Source of the DNA: Oscillospiraceae bacterium
GTDB lineage: Bacteria > Bacillota > Clostridia > Christensenellales > Aristaeellaceae
DNA length: 13,923 nucleotides
Direction of reading: 5' to 3'
Assembly: GCA_031266295.1 (NCBI GenBank)
Contig: JAISBH010000192.1
Span: forward strand, 1 to 13,923
Shown: one piece after another, positions 12,690 through 13,923 of the stretch
How positions within the stretch are numbered: the first letter of the stretch is position 1
Layout of the letters: the number at the start of each line of letters is the position of its first letter
Translations under genes and position numbers: made by a program
Notes under the pieces: model-generated
What the model was told of the DNA's origin: nothing
Seen by the model: only the letters and a program-made list of their open reading frames with translations
Database searches by the model: none

Positions 12690-13646
12690 CTATTTCTGGG
12701 CTTTCACCCACTGTTCAATCTCCTGCGTTGGTCTACCATACTCTGACGCAATGTCGATAATTGGGATTCCGTGCCTAAACATTATCCTAGCGGCTCTTTG
12801 CGCACCTAACATTTCCCCCTCGGTGCGCCCTTCGACGCGTCCTTCGGTGCGTCCTTCGGCACGTCCTAATTTAATCCCCTCATTCATCACCGCCGAAAAC
12901 TGGCTATCCCTATCCATTTGGGCCATCATCCTAGAGCGAAACAGCGCCCGTTCGTTTTCATCCTTGCTCATGGTGGTAAGCAGTTCGTATGCCACGCCTA
13001 TCTCCTCCCACTCCTTAATTAATTCGCGCAGCTTATCAGTCTTGCCCGGATTGTCGGCAATAACCATAAAAGTAACAAACGCCTCCAGCCGAGTCATTTT
13101 CTTCGCCTCTTTATCCAGCAACGCTCCTATTTTAGTCAGCTCAATGAATATGATACCAACGTCATCGGCTAACGTTTCACCGTCCTCGTCGCGGAAAAGG
13201 AAACGGTGTACATAACGGTCGTTCCTGTCAAAAACAGAATACCCTAAGAACGTCGTCTGGTAAGCCCCAAGCATTTTCCCATACTCCACGCCTTTTCCGC
13301 GCTGGGACGCGTAGAGGTCGCATACTCCAAAAGTCGCACGCGCCTTGATCATCCGATGCCCTGTTTCTTTATTGTCGCCGTCCATGGCGGCGGCTTGCAT
13401 TTCAATTGCCACCTGATCCCCTGTATCAGTGCGGCAATTGACGTCGAACCGTTCGTTTTTATCGTCCGGCGATTCTTTAGGCAATTCAGTATTGCGTATG
13501 GTCACTTCGCGGACGTTGGCTTTCAACAGCCCGGAGGTAACAAGCCGAAGCACCGGCTGCGCGTCAGCGTGAGTAAGCAAACGCTTGAATACCAAGTCGT
13601 CCTTGACTGGCAGAATCTCCGGGACTCTAACGATCGCGTCGCTCAC
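12690..13646 (-). CDS. Rpn family recombination-promoting nuclease / PD-(D/E)XK family putative transposase, full length
   Basis: A 318-residue protein of the Rpn/PDDEXK-transposase family. The N-terminus VPEILPVKDDLVFKRLL is typical. The nuclease core shows ERFDVNCRTDTGDQVAIEMQ, with Asp68, Glu82 and Gln84 as the D...ExQ active-site signature. Residues 194-253 are a helical linker. Residues 261-277 are four G-R-x-E four-residue repeats. Residues 283-318 form a helix-turn-helix-like tail. The start is GTG (complement of 13644-13646), with GGAGGG at 13656-13661 at 9-nt spacing. Escherichia coli Rpn proteins are DNA endonucleases whose separately translated C-terminal domain acts as an antitoxin. 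In-frame ATGs at Met244 (after AGGATG) and Met254 could start such a product here. No inverted terminal repeats or separate integrase are seen, so mobility is not shown. Confidence 0.9.
   Translation of the reverse strand: MSDAIVRVPEILPVKDDLVFKRLLTHADAQPVLRLVTSGLLKANVREVTIRNTELPKESPDDKNERFDVNCRTDTGDQVAIEMQAAAMDGDNKETGHRMIKARATFGVCDLYASQRGKGVEYGKMLGAYQTTFLGYSVFDRNDRYVHRFLFRDEDGETLADDVGIIFIELTKIGALLDKEAKKMTRLEAFVTFMVIADNPGKTDKLRELIKEWEEIGVAYELLTTMSKDENERALFRSRMMAQMDRDSQFSAVMNEGIKLGRAEGRTEGRVEGRTEGEMLGAQRAARIMFRHGIPIIDIASEYGRPTQEIEQWVKAQK
12817..12864 (-). repeat. 12-bp tandem repeat (four units) encoding the R-x-E-G repeat of Rpn
   Basis: Four 12-bp units (12817, 12829, 12841, 12853; form CCTTCGGTGCGT on the plus strand) encode four residues each. 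Copy 2 has two units (12381-12404) and copy 3 has one (12140-12151), in otherwise matching surroundings. Repeat number thus varies by whole codons without breaking frame. Confidence 0.9.
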
Positions 13647-13776
13647 CAGCTTTATCCCTCCGATTCAGCTGCCGTTCATCATCCCAAGCTTATCACAATT
13701 CACCGCCGAATACAACGACAATCTTCCCCATTTTTACAGTAATTCCCAATTAATTGTGCGCTGGTTATAGTTAAAA

Positions 13777-13823
13777 TTTTCATGAACAAGCCCTGACCGC
13801 AGACCAGGGCCTGTTCATGAAAA
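13777..13823. repeat. Near-perfect 19-bp inverted repeat upstream of rpn
   Basis: Arms 13777-13795 (TTTTCATGAACAAGCCCTG) and 13805-13823 (CAGGGCCTGTTCATGAAAA) pair with a single mismatch (A13789 opposite C13811) around a 9-nt loop. It starts with T's and ends with A's on either strand, the reverse of a normal terminator. It lies about 130 nt upstream of rpn and about 50 nt before the possible gene at the right edge. Roles to consider are an operator, a palindromic repeat element, or a leader structure. The rest of 13647-13870 shows no recognisable gene. Confidence 0.8.
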
Positions 13824-13870
13824 AGCCGTAAAGGCATGAGAAACAACGGAATCAAGCACGGAGGGATTGA

Positions 13871-13923
13871 GTGCGCAAGCCCACATTTTCATGGGGCCGC
13901 TGGGTGGGTTATCATCCGGCCAA
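13871..13923 (+). CDS. Possible start of a new gene running off the window
   Basis: A GTG at 13871 is preceded by GGAGGG at good spacing (6 nt) and opens a frame MRKPTFSWGRWVGYHPA that stays open to the window end. Only 17 residues are visible and no family can be named. An alternative TTG at 13868 in another frame is too close to the ribosome site. The upstream inverted repeat would lie in its leader or promoter region. Confidence 0.3.
   Translation, partial: MRKPTFSWGRWVGYHPA

Noticed and set aside
13356..13742. Plus-strand frame across the rpn start
   Set aside because: It is antisense to the nuclease domain, with no family resemblance and no good ribosome site.
12690..13823. Complete insertion sequence around rpn
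   Set aside because: Although the family is often labelled a putative transposase, no matching terminal inverted repeats, target duplications or second mobility gene are visible. The 13777-13823 palindrome has no partner at the other end.

Overview
The window looks like chromosomal DNA from a spore-forming anaerobic clostridium-like Firmicute with a GC-rich genome. The evidence is a SpoVT-type AbrB regulator, a YlmC/YmxH-family protein next to nrdR, an aluminium-resistance/methionine gamma-lyase family enzyme, strong GGAGG ribosome sites, and an Rpn/PD-(D/E)XK family gene with the tail typical of Clostridia. No rRNA, tRNA or CRISPR array is visible. The exact taxon cannot be read from the sequence.

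Left part (1-3135): the 3' end of a PLP-dependent methionine gamma-lyase/aluminium-resistance family gene runs into a Gfo/Idh/MocA oxidoreductase. After a large hairpin come a small PRC-barrel sporulation protein (YlmC/YmxH family) and nrdR, the repressor of ribonucleotide reductase genes. spoVT lies convergent to nrdR, on the minus strand. The divergent gap 3136-3314 carries a candidate sigma-G promoter for spoVT, with an inverted repeat inside it.

Centre (3315-11874): a tight plus-strand operon. It starts with an S-adenosylhomocysteine hydrolase overlapping an SAH/MTA/adenosine deaminase. A membrane-anchored beta-propeller-like protein and a 56-residue single-pass membrane protein follow. 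Next are a bifunctional chorismate mutase/prephenate dehydratase, a fused shikimate dehydrogenase-shikimate kinase, a type II dehydroquinase and a class I aminotransferase. AroQ, AroE and AroK catalyse consecutive shikimate steps. PheA plus an aminotransferase could complete phenylalanine synthesis. A 14-bp AT-rich tandem repeat sits between aroEK and aroQ. Two back-to-back hairpin terminators close the operon.

Right part (11970-13923): a less GC-rich, repeat-rich accessory region on the minus strand. A full-length Rpn nuclease gene is followed by two 5'-truncated copies encoding only its C-terminal part (118 and 77 residues), overlapping by 8 nt. The three copies carry 4, 2 and 1 units of a 12-bp (four-residue) repeat. 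Copy 2 is nearly identical to the full gene over about 205 bp and then switches abruptly to a divergent tail. Rpn C-terminal domains are known to act as intragenic antitoxins with variable four-residue repeats. This array is therefore the best candidate for an unusual system: a toxin followed by orphan antitoxin or alternative-tail modules. A near-perfect 19-bp inverted repeat lies upstream of the gene, and a possible new plus-strand gene begins at the right edge.
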